Assembly: GCA_963575745.1 (NCBI GenBank) | Contig: CAUYUJ010014353.1 | Span: forward strand, 2,501 to 66,500 | DNA length: 64,000 bases | Source of the DNA: Prorocentrum cordatum | Lineage: Eukaryota > Sar > Dinophyceae > Prorocentrales > Prorocentraceae | Reading direction: 5' to 3' | Part shown: positions 10,700 to 22,204 of the stretch, in pieces | How positions within the stretch are numbered: position 1 is the stretch's first letter | Layout: each line of letters begins with the position of its first letter | Position numbers and translations under genes: made by a program | The notes under the pieces: model-generated | What the model was told of the DNA's origin: nothing | What the model saw: only the letters and a program-made list of their open reading frames with translations | The model's database searches: none

Positions 10700-11800
10700 C
10701 CCCCTCATTAGTTTCTACACCACCAGAAATCTGGAGGGTTCAGAGACCTGGTTGAACATGTGCAAAGTCTTCCAGCATGAGTGGAGTAAGATGTCGTGTG
10801 TAACAAGGCCTTTGACAAAATTCGTGGTTCAAGCGATTGGAGCCCTTTTTCCAGCATTGCATCAAGTCAAGGCCCCTGCTTCGTTTCAGAGGAGGGGCGC
10901 GACCACCAGGGTTCGACACATCGGCTATGTAACACCAAAGCGCGCGTCGTAAAGTCATGGCCCACGTGGCTGACTCCCTCGGCCTTTTTCCCGAATGGGG
11001 CTTCCGGACATGAAGAAAAGACGAGAAGGATCGGGCCGCCAAACTCGGAGCCGCCATGCACTGCAAACCCGCACAGGATAAGCTAGCTACTTTGGACTGG
11101 CAGCGCAAGGTTGCCCGTAACGACCCCCGCCAGTCGGCAGAGCTCCTCCCGTCTTGGCCGAAGCTCGACCTGAATTGTATCGTGCATGTGGCCCAGGCAC
11201 GGCCAACCCGCCTGGCTGGCGAGGTGGAGTCGGCCGAGCACGCTTGGGTAGGGTGCAGATCGTTTTGGTGTGGCGTCAAGAGTTTTAGGCTTGAGAGTCT
11301 GAATGAGGCATGCGGCATGTCCCAGCAACGAAGGATGTGCCAACGATCTGCCCCCAGTTGCGCGCCCGTACCTGACGGATATCACTTCTGCCTGGCCATC
11401 GAGTGTTCTAACGATCAAATGTTAAAAATGTTCGACCCTCGGCCAGTTTTAGGAGATCCGGTATGAGTGCACACGTCGTCAAAGTGTCAAAACCCAATAG
11501 CCCAGGAGTATTGATCGCAAGTCAAGCGAACCCTGCTCTCTATGAGAGTACGGTTCGAGAGTATTTAGGTTGCAACCCTATTGTCAAACACTGCATCCTC
11601 CCCCTCCTCATCCCTAAACAACGCTCAAACTCGGCACCCCGACCAGCGTGTCAGCTCCGGCTGTGTGTTTCTGACGGTCCCAGGGCTGGGCGGGCCTCCA
11701 GAGGGTGAAAACACTATAATTTGCCGGCCCAACATGCCAGAGAGCAGCTAAGATCTCTGGCGAATGGCAAACAATGTTTCTAGCTCGCACACGCGGGGCG
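10700..11800. other. Stretch without recognisable gene
   Basis: Non-repetitive sequence of mixed composition. Frames of 60-190 residues occur on both strands (for example the plus strand 11056-11466), but none shows a family motif I recognise. It could contain exons of an unknown gene; I see nothing decisive. Confidence 0.4.
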
Positions 11801-11879
11801 GTTCCAGGGGGTCCCCGGAAGAAAAATACCCGGGGCGGTCCCCGGGCGGTCCGACCCAGAGATGTTTTTTCCATCTGGG

Positions 11880-12370
11880 CGCGGCATTCAGGCGCCCCAG
11901 AGCGCTCCTAGAGGGCCCCAAGAGCCCCCAAGAAGGTCCAAGAAGGCTCAGACTCGCCGACCGATCGGTCCAAGACGCCCAAGATAGCCTCCAGACGGCC
12001 GCAGACGCTCCAAAGACGCCCAAAGAGTCCTCGAAGAAGGGGCTTTTGAAGGATTTCGGAGTTCTCATCTGTTCGGCTTCCCGACGCTCAGAGACGACCC
12101 AATAGGCCCCAAATATTGCCCCAAGACGGCCCAAGATGCCTCCAAGAGAGCCCCAAGAGGGCCCAAGACGGCCCAAGAGGCCTCCAAGACGGCCCAAGAT
12201 ATCCCCAGGACGGCCCCAAGAGGGGGCCAGACGGGGAACCTGAACGGACATCTCGAGCCCTCGGCCCCAAGAGACGCCCAGGAGGCCCCATGAAGCCCCC
12301 AAGGGCCCCCCAATCGGCTCCAAGAGGCCGCCAAGAGCCCCCAAGAGAACCCCACAAGAGGCCCCAAAGA
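11880..12370. repeat. GCCCCCAAGAGG array
   Basis: Degenerate 10-12 bp units (GGCCCCAAGAGG, GGCCCAAGACGG) over almost 500 bp. The minus strand reads as Trp/Gly/Leu-rich repetitive peptide (SWGLLG type), a consequence of the unit. An array of the same type at 45310-46260 shows a higher-order period. Confidence 0.85.
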
Positions 12371-12479
12371 GGCCTCCTCTTCCTCCTTCTCGCTCGCCAT
12401 GATCACGCAAACATGTAGCACCAGTGATGCAATATGGGCCAGCGGAATGAGCGAAGCGATTCAATAGCATGTTCGAACG

Positions 12480-12790
12480 TCTTCGAGGAGGAGGAGGAGG
12501 AGAAGGAGGAGGAGGAATGGCAGGAAGAGACAGAGGAGAAGGAGGCCGAGGAGGAGGTGGAAGAGAAAGCCAGGGAGGAAAGACGAGGCGGGAGGGGGCG
12601 GAAGGGACATAGGCGGATGAAAAGGAGAACATATGCGGAGGTAGAAGAAAGCGGAAAGGGAAGGAGGAGGTGACAGAAACAGACATCTCCCCTCCTCCTC
12701 CTTCTCCTCCCTCCTCCTCCTCCTCCTCCTCCCTCCTTCCTCCTGCTCCTCCTCCTCCTTCCTCCTCCTTCCTCCTCCTCCACAATTACA
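12480..12790. repeat. (GGA)n then (TCC)n, inverted triplet tracts
   Basis: A purine-rich GGA block at 12485-12670 is followed by a pyrimidine TCC block at 12685-12783. The two blocks are roughly inverted, so the region can fold back on itself. Confidence 0.8.
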
Positions 12791-12849
12791 CAATATGAAT
12801 ACTACTCTCCCACTTCCCCTGATGGCGTCCGGAAGATGTTCGGCACCCC

Positions 12850-13735
12850 CCCGCGTACTGTTTTTTTACACACAGGATTCCCCGGAGTTGGGTTTTCGCT
12901 TGTGTTTTTTTCTAAAATGCTGCTCTCGCTGAGGCGCTCGGGCTCCCGCTCCTTCCGAATCGCGTTCCCGCTGCAGCGCTGGCCTCATTTCCGCGCTCCC
13001 GCTCGTTCCGAATCGTGCTCCCGCTGCAGCGCTGGCCCAATTTCTGCGCCTCTCGTTGTTCCAAAACGTGCTCCCGCTGCAGCGCCGACGTTTTCGATCC
13101 TTTTTAAGAAGCCCCAAATCTAGAAAATGATCCCCGGCAAAAACATTGGAGGTGATTACACATCCGGTGTCGATTCGTTGATTTTTGGGGCCGCAGAAAG
13201 CCCCCCCCTTTTGGGCGGCGTCCTTTTCCGCACAGGATTCCCGGGAGTTTGGTTTTCATCTATGTTTTTGAAAATCCGAGTCTTTCCGGTCCTTCAGAAT
13301 GTTGTTCCCGCTGCAGCGTTCGTCCTATTTTCCGCGCCGCTGGTCGTTCCAAATCGTGCTGCCGCTGCAGTGCAACGGTCCCCGGCCCCATGCTATGATA
13401 TGCTCCGCTCCAGTGGCGTTCTTCGGCTGTTCAACAATGGTGCTCCCGCTGCAGCGTTGGTCCCATGTCTGCGCCTCTGCTCATTCCAAATCGTGCTGCC
13501 GTATTGTTTTCTTGGCACTACGGCACTCTTCGGCTCTTCAACATGTCGCTCCCGCTGCAGCGTCGGTCCCATTTCTGCGCCTCTGGTCGTTCCAGATCGT
13601 GCTGCCGCTGCAGCGCATGCGTCCCGCGTCCCATGCTATGACATACTACGCTCAGCATTGCTCTTCTGCGCCATGCTATGACATGCTACGCTCTGCAGTG
13701 CTATGGCATGCTACGCTCTGGGCTCCATCGCTGGT
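12850..13735. repeat. Minisatellite with CCGCTGCAGCG core
   Basis: Irregular units of about 55-65 bp built on CTCCCGCTGCAGCG, TTTCTGCGCC and CGTTCCAAATCGTGC. Two copies of a larger motif, ACAGGATTCC followed by GTTTTCNNTTATGTTTTT (12870 and 13221), show that the block was itself partly duplicated. It passes into CTATGACATGCTACGCT units at 13630-13720. No gene seen. Confidence 0.7.
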
Positions 13736-13744
13736 GCTTTCAAT

Positions 13745-13800
13745 TGTGTCTTCGTCGTCGTCGTCGTCTTCGTCGTCGTCGTCTTCGTTTTCATCGCGCC
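13745..13800. repeat. (TCG)n microsatellite
   Basis: About 50 bp of TCG triplets with TTC interruptions. Confidence 0.85.
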
Positions 13801-13934
13801 GTCGTCCTCCTCCTTTCCCTCTTAGGTAACAGGGTCAGATGCGAAGCCCGATTCGGTGAGAGGACAATGAAGTAGCTCAATGGGAAGGGATGGGAGGGAG
13901 GGGTAGGATGTCAGATGTTGACGCGAGCGCACCT

Positions 13935-14060
13935 AGCTTGTCCTCCTGCCCCTCCCCCTCCTCCTGCTCCTCCCCCTCCTCCTGCTCCTCCTCCCTCCTC
14001 CTGCTCCCTCCTCCGCCCTCCTCCTTCTGCCTCTCCTCCCTCTGCCTCCTCCCTCGCCCT
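13935..14060. repeat. (CTC)n microsatellite
   Basis: CTCCTGCTCCTCC-type tract. An inverse (GGA)n tract lies at 14400-14470; the GC-rich 340 bp between them contain no recognised gene. Confidence 0.85.
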
Positions 14061-14399
14061 GGGCGCCTGCCGGGCCCGCCGTCGCAGCACCCCCCCCCTG
14101 CGGCCGAGCGGCCATCGCGAGCGGGCCTCTTCGAGATGAACACCACGACCGGCACCGTCGCGCACCTCGGCGAGGCGGGGCGCCCGAGTGGGGGGGGCGG
14201 CGTGCCCCGGGCGTCCACCGGGCCGTCTGACGCCTCCTTGGCGCTTGCATTCTGCTGCGGATGCATCGCTCTTGTTTCGATCGTGCGCGCACGTGCGCTC
14301 GCGCACGTGTGCAGGCGTATGTTGTGTGCAGTGTGTGGGTGGGGCGTTGGAGCGGCCTTTGTACCCCCCAGGGAAACCAACACAAGACAAAGGGGGGCG

Positions 14400-14470
14400 G
14401 GAGGAGGAGGGGGGAATGAGGGGGGCCGGAGGAGGAGGAGGAGGAGGAGGAGGAGGAGAAGGAGAAGGAT
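14400..14470. repeat. (GGA)n microsatellite
   Basis: GGA triplets, inverse in orientation to the CTC tract at 13935-14060. Confidence 0.85.
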
Positions 14471-14529
14471 AAGGATGAGAAGGACGGCCCGTACCAATGA
14501 GCCCAATGTCTCACGACACTCAGCGCATT

Positions 14530-16480
14530 GCTAGTCTCGGCCAAGGAATTGGCCCAGTCGCGCCTGGCGATGGAGGAAGGATAGTGTAAGTTCTGGAAGA
14601 CCATGTTCCTCAATCGACTGGCGCATTGGGTGCTGCGAGGCGTCTGAGAAACAAGCTACCTGACCTGATTCCCTACTCACCCCTTTGCTATCCCACCTTT
14701 CCGTCCGCCCCGATATGTTGAACCTATTTCGATCCGATCCGATCGGATTCGACACCGATATGCAAACAACCACCACAGATAAGCGGAACCGGGACAAGCA
14801 CAACGTCCTCTCACGACTTCCCATACTCTCACTGATCGTGAACACATTGCGACGGGCTTGTTTTTGCAACCTTCGGTCTCTGGAGGCCCTTCCAGGGCAC
14901 TGGGATCATCAAAGAGGAACTCGGCATGAACAGCGATTCTCAGGACAACCTTTTAGACCCAGATCTGGAATCACACGTTGTGAAACAAATCGCGACGTCG
15001 CATGTCTGGATACCACCGTAGCATAAACAGAACAGATCTCTACATCCTCCTCCATTTCGCCTTACGATGGGTCATTCGTTTCAGCTGATCGTCTGGTGTT
15101 GCAGAGGCGTGCCCATGGTCCAGCTGCCACAGGAGAGCACAAGCGCAGTGAACTATGCAAACGCCCAAGAGTAACCATCACTATTCAGAATGCAATCGAG
15201 CGACAAAAATGAAACTGGCATGCCAACAATACTATCACATAGTGCCAATTCCTGGATAGCACGGCCTTGGCAGCCCATTGCTGATGTACCTTGGGATAAA
15301 CTGTTAGGCCCTCTTCTTTAATGACGGTGATGCGTACATGGTATGTCTAGCATGCCTCGCTACCATCCGACATATGTCAAACCCCGAGAGCTGCGTGTGC
15401 TCTAACGGTAAGCATGCAACCATCATACACAATCTTTTTCGCCAGACCTGGACGATGGAAACAGAACGGGGGACAGAGCGGGAAACAGACGCAACATGAC
15501 AACCCATTTACGGCTTCGAAGTTCGCACCGGGTGTCAAGCGGGAGCACCTTCCACACTGACGCGGGCCGGACTCCCCAAGCAAGAATCATTCCCAGACCA
15601 CCTCCATCTCACTTTGCCGACGAGACGGACATCCGATGAAAACGCTTCAGTCCTTTTCCTGCGACGGAAATACATGAGGCAATCGATCGACTGGCCCCCC
15701 ACGGATGAGTTATAGCATCTTGTAAGTGGAAGCTACGTAGTGCAAGCTAGGCGGTCCAGGATATGTTGTGTGAGCTTTGCGGTCTGGGCTGTGTAAGTTT
15801 TGCGGTTTGAGCTATGTGGCGGAATGAAGCGTGTATAAACTTTGGGGTGTGAATTATGTGGTGAGTGCTGTTGTGTACGCTATGTGGTGTTAGCATTACT
15901 ATTTCACCGATGCGGTGAAATACTCGTGTATACATACATCTGCATACATGTACATCTACGAATGCGTGTACCCTGCGAAATACCCAGACCATACTCAGTG
16001 ACAGTAGGGGCTTGTCCAGACTAATCTGGCTGATGACAACGCAAGTTCGGCCATTGGATGCGCAATATAAATGGGGAGCGCGCGCGTTGCACATCACAGG
16101 GCAGCAACAGAAGGACGAGGACTGAACCCCCAGGCTCGAAGAGGAAATGGGGGGTGGTAGCGAGGGGCAGGAGCAACATGGATGAGGGCCGAAAGTTTCA
16201 CTCGACAGCAGCAGTGAAACGGCGGCAGGAGGAAGACGACGACAACGAAAGAGGCAGGATGAGGAGGGATGGTGGCGATCATTTCCCAGTGGCACACTTG
16301 ACAAGCAGCGTGGCCCACGTTCTGACGCTCCAGAAGATCAGCTGTTCATGGCTACTGTCTACTGCAAGAAGCAAGTGAGGCCCAGCTCGCCCGCCAGGGT
16401 CTTCGTTTGCTTCCTGCACCTTGCAGGGCGTCTTGGACGCTGCGAAGACCCAAAAAGCTGAGATGCTAAACATTTACCTT
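14530..16480. other. Long low-repeat stretch, no recognisable gene
   Basis: About 2 kb of fairly unique sequence at more balanced base composition than its surroundings. Reading frames are short (at most about 185 residues) and show no known motif on either strand. Around 15765-15900 there are loose repeats of TGTGGTGTGAGC type, also seen near 16850-16980 and 17430-17500. Confidence 0.4.
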
Positions 16481-16494
16481 TTCCTACGTAATGC

Positions 16495-16755
16495 GACGAT
16501 TGTTGCGTCTTCGGGGCTCTCTTAACGGCCTCTTGGAGCGTCTTGGGGGCCTCTTGGGCTGTCTTCAGACCATCGAGGTTCCTCTTGGAGCGCTCTTGTG
16601 CTGTCTTGGGTCTCTCTTGCGCCTGTCCGATGATCCCTCTGATCGCCTAGAGTCTGCTCGCAAGGCCCGGCAAGGCGCCCTGGAAGGCCGCGGGCCTTTT
16701 CCAAGGGCGTCCAGGGGGCCGCCGAGACGTCCGAAAGAGCGTCCGGGGCGTCCCT
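16495..16755. repeat. GCCTCTTGGGG-type decamer array
   Basis: Plus-strand units such as CCTCTTGGAGCGTCTTGGGG. Same unit type as the array at 45310-46260 and inverse to the one at 11880-12370. Confidence 0.75.
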
Positions 16756-16974
16756 AGAAGGGGGGGTCCGGTTTAGGGGGGGGGGGCCCGGGTAGTCAAC
16801 ATGTAGGAATAGGAACAGAGCGAGATGCTGTGTAAGAGATGCAGTGCAACCTATGTGGCGTGAGCTGTCTGGTGAGCGCTACGAAAGGCAAGGCATGTGA
16901 TGTGAGCTGTGCTGTGAAGGCTTTGCTGTGCAGAAGGGTGCCGTGTGGTGCGAGCTTCGCGCTGCAGGCTACGG

Positions 16975-17298
16975 TGGAGGCCCGACCACAAGAGCCCTTC
17001 CACAAGAAACCCAGCCCTGAGACCCTCCTCCTCCTCCTCCTCCTCCTCCTCCTCCTCCTCCTCCTCCTCCTCCTCCTCCTCCTCCTCCTCCCCCTCCTCC
17101 TCCCTCCTCCTCCTCCTCCTCCTCCTCCTCCTCCTCCCCCTCCCCCTCCTCCTCCTCCTCCTCCTCCTCCTCCTCCTCCTCCTCCTCGTCCTTGAGACCC
17201 CAGGACGCCGCTCGAGCTTCGGCGCGGGAACGGCACGCCTTCCATGGCAGGACCGTCGGAACCCGAGGAAGCCACGGCACCTTGGAGGCAAACGGGGT
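16975..17298. repeat. Dispersed repeat, family K, with an expanded (CTC)n centre
   Basis: The sequence CGACCACAAGAGCCCTTCC...CCCTGAGACCC, then about 160 bp of CTC triplets (17027-17187), then GAGACCCCAGGA...GACCGTCG...CACCTTGGAGGCAA. The copy at 18735-18890 has the same flanks joined directly at CCTGAGACCCCAGGATG with no CTC tract. The tract therefore arose or expanded inside one copy of the repeat, apparently at the GAGACCC motif, which is duplicated around it. Confidence 0.78.
17027..17187. repeat. (CTC)n microsatellite
   Basis: Nearly pure CTC triplets interrupted by a few CCC. Long poly-Ser, poly-Leu and poly-Pro frames over it are not genes. Confidence 0.95.
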
Positions 17299-17421
17299 GC
17301 ATCGCTCGGACGTCCATTCCCTGTGCTTTTTTCGGTTTCGTGCGTGGTTTTTTCGCCAAATCATCAAGGATGCTCCTCGATGGTCCTCGCCGAAGGAAAG
17401 ATGCACACGTCCGAGCGATGC
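17299..17421. mobile_element. MITE-like element, family H (ends GCATCGCTCGGACGT)
   Basis: Inverted ends GCATCGCTCGGACGTCCA and ACACGTCCGAGCGATGC enclose about 90 bp containing TTTCGGTTTCGTGCGTG and TGCTCCTCGATGGTCC. Copies at 57201-57325 and 58469-58591 share ends and interior; 32134-32235 is a partial copy. It lies directly after the family K repeat. Confidence 0.85.
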
Positions 17422-17829
17422 CAAGTCCACTGTATGCGGTGCAGGCTGTGTGGTGCGAGCTACGCTGTGCAAGCCGTGCGGTGCAGGTGCACGGGGCGCC
17501 CCCGCGGCGCCCTCGAGCGGGCACGGGCGCCAGCGCGGCGCGGCTGCTCGGGAAACCAAACCCCGCGCACGGAGACCTCCCCCGAGGCGCCCTGCGAGCG
17601 GGCGCGGGCGCGGGCGTGGGACAAACCCTGGAAGCACATGCATCCGCGCAGGAAACAGAATTCGGATACTCGGATATCATATGATTATCCGCGCTGTGTC
17701 ATCAAGCGAAGTATGTTTCGTAAGCAATTGCTTATGGAGCCATTCCGCCGTCGGGACGCCTGCCCCAACGCGGATGGAAGCTTCCCCTCCGTCCTGGGGC
17801 AGGCGCCCCCGATCGCGGAAAGCGTCACA

Positions 17830-18350
17830 TTACAGGGCAGTTTTTAATACATTGGATGTTCAAGCATGTGGGATTTCAATACATGGTTAATATATGAATA
17901 CATGTATGCATGAACTCGTCGTTGTTTTTAATACTAAACCCCAACATGTTAAATACATGATCTGCACGCGGAGCATGTATTAAAAACGGCACTGTATGAC
18001 GACCGTCATCCGTCCGCCAAGGGCAGGGGTGCAAAAGCCATTTATATCGATGCCGCGACGCTCCTGAGAAACGCATCGTCCTCGAAGAGCCCGTCGCGCG
18101 GCTCGGCGAGCCTCACCACACCGGCAGCCGGACCGTCCCGCGGCGTCTGCACGAGCACCGTGATCGCCTCGCAGGCGAGGCCAAAGAACAGACGCACACG
18201 TTGGTCGGAAGAGGTGGGCAAACACATGAGGTAGGAAGGCGGACAGATCAGATTGGGCTAAGGCCCTCCCAGAGAACCACAGAACATAGCAACGGCATGC
18301 CGATTCTTGAAATAGGAAGGCGCTGGGTGTAGATTGGGATCTGCCACAAA
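17830..18350. other. AT-richer stretch without recognisable gene
   Basis: Contains repeated ATACATG and CATGTATTAAAA words (17850-17985), then sequence with no family motif. GAGGTAGGAAGGCG...TAGATTGGGATC words at 18229-18342 recur at 23130-23230, so a short dispersed repeat is present. Confidence 0.4.
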
Positions 18351-18356
18351 TGCATT

Positions 18357-18590
18357 GATGGGCCTGTCTTCCACCACAACCACCATAAGTTGGAGGGGGA
18401 GGAGGAGGAGGAGGAGGAGGAGGAAAAGGAGGAGGACCAGAGGAGGAGGAGGAGGAGGAGGAGGAGGAGGAGGAGGAGGAGGAGGAGGAGGAGGAGGATG
18501 TGGAGGAGGAGAAGGAGGAGGAGGAGGAGGACCCCCTCCCCCTCCAACTTATGGTGGTGGTGGTGGAAACAAGCCTATCATATCATACAT
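18357..18590. mobile_element. Hairpin element, family L, with (GGA)n loop
   Basis: Inverted arms (TTCCACCACAACCACCATAA and TTATGGTGGTGGTGGTGGAA) enclose about 150 bp of GGA triplets. A second copy at 29586-29729 has the same arms with a (TCC)-rich loop in the opposite sense, and a solo right end lies at 29838-29862. The triplet tract is thus carried as the centre of a foldback element. Confidence 0.82.
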
Positions 18591-18734
18591 ACTTCCCACG
18601 ACTGGAGTGTGCCCTGGAGAGGGTGCCTCGGGGCCCACCTCGGAGCGCACAGTTCAGCTGCTGCGCTGCGGCCCCCGCGGCTGGAACCGTGGCCGCTTCG
18701 AACCCTCACTCGGGGGGTACGTCGTGCTGGGGGT

Positions 18735-18890
18735 ACAGTATGGGGCTCGACCACAAGAAACCTTCCACAAGAAACCCAACCCTGAGACCCCAGGATGTCT
18801 CTTGATTTTTGGAGTGGGAGCCTCACGCTTTCCACAGCAAGACCGTCGAAACCCAAGAAACCCACGGTACCTTGGAGGCAAGCAGGGTGC
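18735..18890. repeat. Dispersed repeat, family K, without triplet expansion
   Basis: Colinear with 16975-17298 (CGACCACAAGAAACCTTCC, CCTGAGACCCCAGGATG, GACCGTCG, TACCTTGGAGGCAA) but lacking the 160-bp CTC tract. It serves as an 'empty' comparison copy. Confidence 0.78.
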
Positions 18891-19067
18891 TTCTTGGCAT
18901 GGGGCCTCCACTGTACGTTTGGGCCGCCCAAGGCCTCGGCCATCGTGGTGATCCCGGCGCCCTGCAGTGCGGCGTCGTACCGCGCGGCCTCCACCTGCTG
19001 GCAGCAGGCAGGAGGAGGGCAGGGCGAGGGGTGTGGCCTTCTCGAGGAACAGGAGCGCCCAGAAGCG

Positions 19068-19445
19068 AATCGATGAGTCGATTCGGCGATCGAAGCGAAT
19101 CGGGAGAAGTCGGATCGGCGGGAACTCCTCCACGGAAGTCGGATCGGCGGTCGGATTCGGATCGGCGATCGGAGCGAATCGATGCGGGCATCGGCAGCCT
19201 GGTCGGGAGAAGTCGGATCGGCGGCAAGTCCTCCACTGAAAAACCGAAGCCCAAGACTCGGGGGCGTCCAAGAGGGGGGCGTCCAAGAGGGGGGCGTCCA
19301 AGAGGGGGTGTGCAAAGCATGGCCCGAGGCATGTGCGCGGACCAGGGGGGCCAGGGAACGTATTGAAATGAGAAGAGGGGCCATGAAATCTGGGGAGATA
19401 TCATGGCCCTGGCCATGAGATCCGCCCCCCCCAATCTTCGCCCCC
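19068..19445. repeat. GTCGGATCGGCGG minisatellite followed by a dispersed repeat (family G)
   Basis: 19068-19215 carries repeats of AGTCGGATCGGCGG/GATCGGAGCGAATCG. 19258-19312 has four copies of GGGGCGTCCAAGAGG. 19312-19445 (GTGCGCGGAC..., GGGCCATGAAATCTGGGG) recurs at 31950-32095 and 60815-60945. Confidence 0.65.
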
Positions 19446-19869
19446 CCCGTGGCCGCTCCCGCAAGACGGAATCCGAGGGCGGATCGAACCGGTCTCGCAA
19501 TCGATCGAAGCCGACTCCAAGAGATCCGCGCGGAGCGCCAAAAGTTTATGTTCATGTGGCTTCTCTTCTTCGATTCTTGGAGGGACCCCGCCCCCTCTTG
19601 GAGGCCTCGCGCCCTCGAGGCATACCCCTCGCCCGCTCGAGGCCGCCCGGGAGCAGGGCAACCCCACCCTCGGGTCATGAAAAAATCACGACGGGAAGCT
19701 TTCCGCCAGGCGGATTTTGGACGACAAATAAAACACATCTCGAACATATTTTAAAACAAAAATGAAAAATTGTCAACAACTCGTCCCCGGACTATTCCCC
19801 CACATGCTTAGTGGGGGTATGGTTTTCTTCCTTCCCGCGTCGCACCCGCGTCTCCTCCTCACCCCTCCT

Positions 19870-20160
19870 CCTCCATCTCACAGGGCACAGCGCAGTGCAC
19901 AGCACAACTCAGCTCAGCACACAGCACTTTGACACAAAGCACGTACACAGCACAACACAGCACAGCACAGCTCAGCACAGCACAACACAGCACAGCACTG
20001 CTCAGCACAGCACTGCTCAGCACAGCTCATCTCAGCACCGCACCTCAGCTCAGCACATACCAGGTCAGCACAGCTGGCACAGCACAGCACAGCTCAGCAC
20101 AGCACAGCACAGCTCAGCATTGCTCAGCACAGCACAGCACTACACACCACAGCACACACA
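19870..20160. repeat. (CAGCA)n-type array
   Basis: Irregular CAGCACAGCTCAGCA units over almost 300 bp, ending in a CA-rich run. Confidence 0.9.
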
Positions 20161-20216
20161 CACAAGCACGCAAACACACAAACACATGACACGCACACCA
20201 CGCCGCACCAACAGGA

Positions 20217-20812
20217 GGTGCGCAGGGGGTGGTCCATGAGGGCGGCCGCTATGCGTGACGGTCGTCCAAGGCACAGTAGGCGTGGCGCTTTCTCGACACC
20301 ACAAAGGGTGCGCACGGGGTGGTCCCTGAGCGCGGCCGCTATCCGTGACAGTCGTTCAGGGCACAGCAGGCGTGGCGTTTTCTCGACATCACACGGGTTG
20401 CGCACGGGGTGGTCCCTGAGCGCGGCCGCTATCCGTGGGTTGTCCAAGGCACAGAAGGCAAGGCGTTTTCTCGACACCACAATGGGTGCGCACGGGGTGG
20501 TGCCTGAGCGCGGCCGCTATCCGTGACGGTCGTTCTTGCCCTAACAGGCGTGGCGTCTTCTCGTCACCACCGGGGGTGCGCACGGGGTGGTCCCTGAGCG
20601 CGGCCGTTATTCGTGACGGTCGTCCAGGGCACGGCAGGCGTGGCGTTCCCTCGACACCACAGGGGGTGCGCGCGGTGTGGTCCCTGAGCGCGGCCGCTAT
20701 CCGTGACGGTCGTCCAGGGCACAACATGCGTGGCGTCTTCTCGACACCACAAGAGAACGCGCCGGGGTTGGTCCCTGAGGGCGGTCTATATCCGCGACGG
20801 TGGTGCTCAGGG
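20217..20812. repeat. 90-bp satellite, about seven copies
   Basis: Units begin at about 20221, 20311, 20401, 20489, 20579, 20669 and 20759, each with GTGCGCACGGGGTGGTCC, GCGCGGCCGCTATCCGTGAC and TTCTCGACACCAC. Because 90 is a multiple of three, the array is open as a 30-residue repeat on both strands. I treat it as a satellite, not a gene. Confidence 0.88.
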
Positions 20813-20961
20813 CAGTCGGTACGCAAATTTGCTATCAGTGCCAGTCGTGCTCAGGGCGCAGGGGGACGCAAGCGAGGTGAGTGGTATCATCACCAAAATT
20901 TGTTTAACCACCTTGGCTCATCAGACTGTTCGGGTTTGCACGCAGGCGTGCTCGCGCCGGA

Positions 20962-21597
20962 TTGTCCGTCAAAGGTGCGGCGCCCGTCATGGCGCCCAAA
21001 TGCGCCATGTCCGCGCTGCCGCCACCGTGCGAGCAGCTCAAGAACTCAATGCTGGAGATGGGCGCCGAAGTGAGCTTAGGTGGTTTACGTGAGCATGTTG
21101 ACAGGCATGGGAACGGCTTGGTACGCAACGCATTTAATGCTTACCAGCGACAGCTTCTAAACTGGTGGCCCGAGACGCTTCTCACCGGGTACAATGAGTT
21201 GCCACGTCAACGAGGCGCCGACGATGCCAGGAGGCAGTGTGTGGTGAGATATTTGCAGAGCCCTTCTTCGGGCGGATTCCCGAGAGACGTTTCTTCCGAC
21301 GACGAGATACGACGACGACAAGTGCGAAGACGACGATGCGGTGCACGAGACGACAAGATACGACGGCGACGAGTACGACGACAAAGTACGACGACGAATA
21401 TTACGTCGAGTACGACGACGAGGTACGACGATGAGTACGACTACGAGTACGACGAATACGATGACGACGAGGAGGACGAGGACGACGACGACGTCTTGGA
21501 ACCGTCGTTCAGCGCCTGTACTCTTGTCTGGTTGATCTGCTTGGTCTGGTTTGTTGCGCTGGCTGGCTCGTCTGGCTCGTGGTGGTGGCGGTGGTAG
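20962..21597 (+). other. Open frame of unknown status next to a (GAC)-rich tract
   Basis: The first 90 or so residues (MAPKCAMSALPPPCEQLKN, then EVSLGGLREHVDRHGNGL) have ordinary composition and might be an exon. The second half is translated from a TACGACGACGAG minisatellite (about 21295-21490), giving Asp/Glu/Arg runs, then a Trp-rich tail. No family recognised. The combination is more likely chance than gene. Confidence 0.2.
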
Positions 21598-21662
21598 TGG
21601 CAGCGTAGTGCACGCAGCAATAAAATAAAGTATGCGGGGCTCCTCGGCAGCGCAATTTGTTA

Positions 21663-21700
21663 TCATTTTTGAATCAATTCCTCCTGTAGAGGCAACGCCC
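21663..21700. mobile_element. Right-end fragment of family E transposon
   Basis: TTTGAATCAATTCCTCCTGTAGAGG...CGCCCGACT matches the right end of family E (see 22647-22807). No left half is visible nearby. Confidence 0.55.
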
Positions 21701-21867
21701 GACTCAACGCTACCTTCGGCCTCTGGGGGCCCTCGCCAGGCTCCGGGACCGTCCACAGAAACGACTCGGGAGGAGAAACCGGTCACCGGGAACGGATCGA
21801 GACCTCTGGGGACCGACGGTATGAAAAAATCATGACGTCCGGGGTCTGGGATAAAAGTAGGGGAACG

Positions 21868-21970
21868 AAAAGTGGCATAAACATAAAAACTCGGAAGTCT
21901 GCGCGGATCCGAGAAATCCGCGCGGACTTCCGAATCTTTATGTTCATGCCACTTTTCGCTCCCCGAAAAA
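21868..21970. mobile_element. Short hairpin, family C (ends with CATAAACATAAA)
   Basis: The arm CGAAAAGTGGCATAAACAT...GGAAGTCTGCGCGGAT faces ATCCGCGCGGACTTCC...ATGTTCATGCCACTTTTCG. The arms resemble those at 29358-29556 and 63402-63567, but the GC-rich central loop is missing here. Confidence 0.75.
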
Positions 21971-22204
21971 AGGACCGCCCCCGACTCCGACCCCGACTCG
22001 GGGGCTGAACGGCGGACCTGACGAGCAACTCCGCCGGGCGAGGGCGGCGACGACCTCCGAAAGTGACCCCGACCAACAAGGAGGTACCCACACACACAGC
22101 TACTCCCCGGACCTCTCCAGGGATGCGCTCTGACCAGCATTTCGAGGCGCGTCCAGCCACGGCGACGAAGGCCCGAGGAGGCGAAAGCGAGGCAAGGGCA
22201 CTGG

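Noticed and set aside
11748-12785. Gly/Trp/Leu-rich frames, also at 45259-46263
   Set aside because: They are read from the decamer array, and the same peptide style appears wherever that array occurs, in either orientation.
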